A DNA stretch of 64,000 nt from Duganella phyllosphaerae (GTDB lineage Bacteria > Pseudomonadota > Gammaproteobacteria > Burkholderiales > Burkholderiaceae_D): contig NZ_LROM01000087.1 in NCBI RefSeq assembly GCF_001758785.1, positions 1 through 64,000 on the forward strand. Direction: 5' to 3'. The notes under the pieces were generated by a model that did not search any database, had not been told where the DNA came from, and saw only the letters and a program-made list of their open reading frames with translations. Made by a program: the position numbers and the translations under genes. Below are positions 61,598 through 64,000 of this stretch, piece by piece (within the stretch, counting starts at the first letter, position 1; each line of letters opens with the position of its first letter).

Positions 61598-62275
61598 ATG
61601 ACTCAAGACGAATTGAAACAAGCCGTAGCCCGCGCCGCCATCGACTACGTGGTGGACAACGAAATCATCGGTGTCGGCACCGGCTCGACCGCCAACTTCT
61701 TCATCGACGAGCTGGCCAAGATCAAGCATCGCATCAAGGGCACCGTGGCGTCGTCCGAAGCGACCGCCACCCGCCTGCGCGGCCACGGCATCGAGGTGTA
61801 TGACCTCAACGACGTGCCAGCGATCGCCGTGTACATCGACGGCGCCGACGAGATCGACGCTTCCGGCGCCATGATCAAGGGCGGCGGCGCGGCGCTCACG
61901 CGTGAAAAGATTGTGGCGTCGGTCTCGAAGCAGTTCGTCTGCATCGCCGACGGCTCCAAGCTGGTGGACGTGATGGGCAAATTCCCGCTGCCGGTGGAAG
62001 TGGTGCCGATGGCGCGCGAAGCCGTTGCACGCGCATTGACCGCGCTCGGCGGCGTGCCGAAGCTGCGCTTGCAGCCGGGTAGCCAGGAAGCGTTCGTGAC
62101 CGACAACGGCGGCCAGTTACTCGATGTGTCGGGATTGTCGATTACCGACCCGGTGGCGCTGGAAGCGCAGATCAACCAGATCGTGGGCGTGATCGCCGTA
62201 GGGCTGTTCGCCGCGCGTGGCGCCAATGTGTGCCTGCTGGGAATGGCAGAGGGCGTGAAAACCCTGAAGTTCTGA
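61598..62275 (+). CDS. rpiA: Ribose-5-phosphate isomerase A
   Basis: This 225-residue protein contains [20 protein letters not shown], the phosphate-binding loop, with [20 protein letters not shown] and [15 protein letters not shown] as active-site segments. It interconverts ribose and ribulose 5-phosphate. Together with zwf and tal it covers parts of the pentose phosphate route in this window. It is followed by a palindromic hairpin. Confidence 0.97.
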   Translation: MTQDELKQAVARAAIDYVVDNEIIGVGTGSTANFFIDELAKIKHRIKGTVASSEATATRLRGHGIEVYDLNDVPAIAVYIDGADEIDASGAMIKGGGAALTREKIVASVSKQFVCIADGSKLVDVMGKFPLPVEVVPMAREAVARALTALGGVPKLRLQPGSQEAFVTDNGGQLLDVSGLSITDPVALEAQINQIVGVIAVGLFAARGANVCLLGMAEGVKTLKF

Positions 62276-62304
62276 ATACTACGGGGAGCTACGTTAGCTT
62301 GAAA

Positions 62305-62336
62305 TCCGTCATCCCCGCCTTCGTGGGGATGACGGA
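62305..62336. repeat. CCGTCATCCCC-type palindrome, copy 4 (hairpin)
   Basis: TCCGTCATCCCC and GGGGATGACGGA form a perfect 12-bp stem with an 8-nt loop. It lies 30 bp after rpiA and 37 bp before the convergent yggX stop. It is the best-paired of the four copies in the window and may serve as a bidirectional terminator. Confidence 0.8.
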
Positions 62337-62372
62337 CCAACCGCTAACGTATCACTCGGGATTACTTGGGTA

Positions 62373-62645
62373 TCACTCGGTCGGTGGCACGTAGCCCATC
62401 GCCGCATCGGCGCCGTCGCCGAAGAAATGCTTTTCCATCTGCTGCGCCAGGTATTTACGGGCGCGCAGGTCGGCCAGGTTCAGGCGGTTTTCGTTGACCA
62501 GCATGGTCTGGTGCTTCATCCACGCGGCCCACGCTTCTTTCGAAACCGACTCGTAGATCTTCTTGCCCATTTCGCCAGGAACTGGTGGGAAATCCATGCC
62601 CTCGGCTTCTTTGTTGAGTTTAATGCAATGTACGGTGCGGGCCAT
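62373..62645 (-). CDS. yggX: Iron(II)-trafficking / oxidative damage protection protein YggX
   Basis: This 90-residue protein starts [20 protein letters not shown], the exact YggX signature, with [20 protein letters not shown] after it. YggX protects Fe-S clusters and limits Fenton damage. TATAAT on the minus strand (62681-62686) is a perfect -10 box about 35 bp upstream. The AT-rich gap to argA holds a tandem repeat. Confidence 0.96.
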   Translation of the reverse strand: MARTVHCIKLNKEAEGMDFPPVPGEMGKKIYESVSKEAWAAWMKHQTMLVNENRLNLADLRARKYLAQQMEKHFFGDGADAAMGYVPPTE

Positions 62646-62682
62646 CTGTCTTGCTCCTAAAGCTGTAACGTAAAAACGTCAT

Positions 62683-62723
62683 TATAAAGACTTATTTATA
62701 AAGACTTATTTATAAAGATTTTA
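62683..62723. repeat. 14-nt tandem repeat (about three copies) at the argA stop
   Basis: TATAAAGACTTATT is repeated twice exactly, followed by a diverged third copy (TATAAAGATTTTAT). The repeat covers the argA stop codon and the yggX upstream region. It is far more AT-rich than its surroundings. Each copy carries stop codons in the argA frame. Confidence 0.85.
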
Positions 62724-64000
62724 TCAGGACCTGGGATTTGCGCTGCCAGTTATACATGTGCTGGCGATCCTTGGGCAATGCATCGACCGTGGCCGGCACG
62801 AAGCCGCGCTTCTGGAACCAGTGCGACGTGCGCGTGGTGAGCACGAACAGCTTGGTCACGCCCAGCGCCCGCGCGCGGTTTTCCATGTGCTTCAGGATGC
62901 GCTCGCCGTCGCCCTGGGCCTGCACTTCCGGGTTCACCGTCAAACATGCCATTTCGGCCATCTTGTGTTCCGGGAACGGGTACAGCGCGGCGCAGCCGAA
63001 AATCACGCCATCGTGCTCGATCACCGAAAAATAGTCGATTTCGCGTTCGATCAGCTCGCGGCCGCGCTTGACCAGCGTGCCGTCCGCTTCCAGCGGTTCG
63101 ATCAGCTTGATGATGCCGCCCACGTCTTCGATGGTGGCCTTGCGCAGCGATTCGAGGTTTTCGTGCGAGATCATGGTGCCCACGCCATCGTGGGTAAACA
63201 ATTCGAGCAGGGCCGAGCCGTCCATCGCGAACGGCACGATGTGCGAGCGTTCCACGCCGTTGTCGCACGCCTTGATGCAGTGGCGCAGGTAGAAGGCGGT
63301 GGCGTCGTCGAGGAAGCCGGCGCCCAGCACCGCTTCGGCCATGTGCGAAGATAGCTCGCGAATTTCGGTGCCGCCGGCGTCGGTCATCATCGGTGTTTCG
63401 GTGATGAAGACCAGCTTGTCGGCATGCAGGGCGATCGCCGCGCTGCACGCCACGTCTTCCATGGTCAGGTTGAACGCCTCGCCGGTGGGCGAGAAGCCCA
63501 GCGGCGAGAGCAGCACCAGGCCGTCGGAGCCGAGGATGGAGTGGATGGTTTCGGCATCGACCTTGCGGGTGACGCCGGTCAGTTCCAGGTCCACGCCGTC
63601 GATCACGCCCAGCGGACGGGCCGTGATGAAGTTGCCGGAAATGATACGGATTGCCGCATTCGACATCGGCGTATTGGGCAAACCCTGGCTGAACGCGGCC
63701 TCGATATCAAGGCGCAGCTCGCCGGCGGCTTCCTTGGCGCACTCCATGGCGGCCGTATCGGTGATGCGCACGCCGTTGTGAAAGCGCCCCTCGACATTGC
63801 GCAGGGCCAGCTGCTCGGCCACCTGCGGGCGCGAGCCGTAGACCACGGTCACATTGATATCGAGCGCGTGCAGCAGCGACAGATCGTGGGCCAGCACCTG
63901 CAAGGCGCCGGCGGAAACCAGTTCACCGGGAAAGGCGACCACGAAGGTCTTGCCGCGGAAGGCGTGGATGTACGGCGCGACTGAACGCAGCCATTGGACG
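62710..64000 (-). CDS. argA: Amino-acid N-acetyltransferase ArgA, partial (N-terminus outside)
   Basis: About 430 residues are visible and the frame stays open to the window edge. The amino-acid-kinase-like part reads SVAPYIHAFRGKTFVVAFPG, then DINVTVVYGSRPQVAEQLAL. The C-terminal GNAT domain contains GCAALYPFPEHKMAEMACLT and VQAQGDGERILKHMENRA. It makes N-acetylglutamate, the first step of arginine synthesis. The gene is expected to extend only a short distance beyond the window. Confidence 0.95.
   Translation of the reverse strand, partial: VQWLRSVAPYIHAFRGKTFVVAFPGELVSAGALQVLAHDLSLLHALDINVTVVYGSRPQVAEQLALRNVEGRFHNGVRITDTAAMECAKEAAGELRLDIEAAFSQGLPNTPMSNAAIRIISGNFITARPLGVIDGVDLELTGVTRKVDAETIHSILGSDGLVLLSPLGFSPTGEAFNLTMEDVACSAAIALHADKLVFITETPMMTDAGGTEIRELSSHMAEAVLGAGFLDDATAFYLRHCIKACDNGVERSHIVPFAMDGSALLELFTHDGVGTMISHENLESLRKATIEDVGGIIKLIEPLEADGTLVKRGRELIEREIDYFSVIEHDGVIFGCAALYPFPEHKMAEMACLTVNPEVQAQGDGERILKHMENRARALGVTKLFVLTTRTSHWFQKRGFVPATVDALPKDRQHMYNWQRKSQVLIKSL

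Noticed and set aside
1-64000. CRISPR arrays, tRNA or rRNA genes, prophage
   Set aside because: No regularly spaced direct repeats, no tRNA or rRNA sequence blocks and no phage structural genes were seen in the window.

Overview
The window is a high-GC bacterial chromosome segment. Gene content and order point to a betaproteobacterium of the Oxalobacteraceae (Massilia, Duganella or Janthinobacterium type): a large polar-flagellum cluster, a gmk-rpoZ-spoT operon, yicC next to rph-rdgB-hemW, a HexR-linked Entner-Doudoroff cluster and a PEP-CTERM surface protein. This placement is inference from content; no rRNA or tRNA gene was seen.

Layout. 1-20060 is mostly flagellar: fliO(partial)-N-M-L, then fliK-J-I-H-G-F, all on the minus strand, with fliE divergent. 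A short interruption follows (isochorismatase-type hydrolase with a divergent GlxA-type regulator). Next come ycgR, a small FlhB-C-terminal-like gene overlapping a second FliK-like gene, fliT, fliS, fliD, flaG and fliC. fliD and fliC each have a good sigma-28 promoter, and fliC and flaG each end in a hairpin terminator. 20368-24601 carries signalling genes: a GGDEF diguanylate cyclase, a NarL-type response regulator, a PAS histidine kinase and a small membrane protein. greB follows.

25404-29501 is a lower-GC accessory island: a secreted beta-propeller protein, a complete IS5-family element with a 4-bp target duplication, and a PEP-CTERM protein. 29518-41879 is mainly core: spoT, rpoZ, gmk, a DUF72 protein, a small monooxygenase, yicC, a kinase-gene remnant, rph, rdgB, hemW, a chemoreceptor with a C-terminal DWEEF tether, a patatin-like lipase and transaldolase. 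41958-43832 is a two-domain KaiC-like ATPase followed by a stand-alone receiver protein.

44003-51959 is the central-carbon cluster: pgi, an SMP-30-type lactonase, zwf and hexR on the minus strand, and edd-eda divergent on the plus strand. Four matching 15-bp operator-like sites lie upstream of zwf (two), pgi and edd, consistent with control by the neighbouring HexR. 52003-59457 is accessory: a BrnT/BrnA toxin-antitoxin pair with an apparently frameshifted toxin, a GntR-ABC-permease operon with a palindromic operator, a frameshifted LysR gene beside an NAD(P)H oxidoreductase, and a cytochrome P450 coupled to a 105-residue protein of unknown function. 59481-61480 is a receiver-CheC-diguanylate cyclase operon that could link CheY-type and c-di-GMP signalling. 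The window closes with rpiA, the iron-trafficking gene yggX and a partial argA.

Small-scale structure includes a 101-nt nested palindrome spanning two convergent stop codons, four copies of a CCGTCATCCCCGCG-type palindrome, a 14-nt tandem repeat at the argA stop codon, and two genes with TACAAT exactly six bases before the ATG, suggesting leaderless mRNAs. No CRISPR array, prophage or replication origin was seen.
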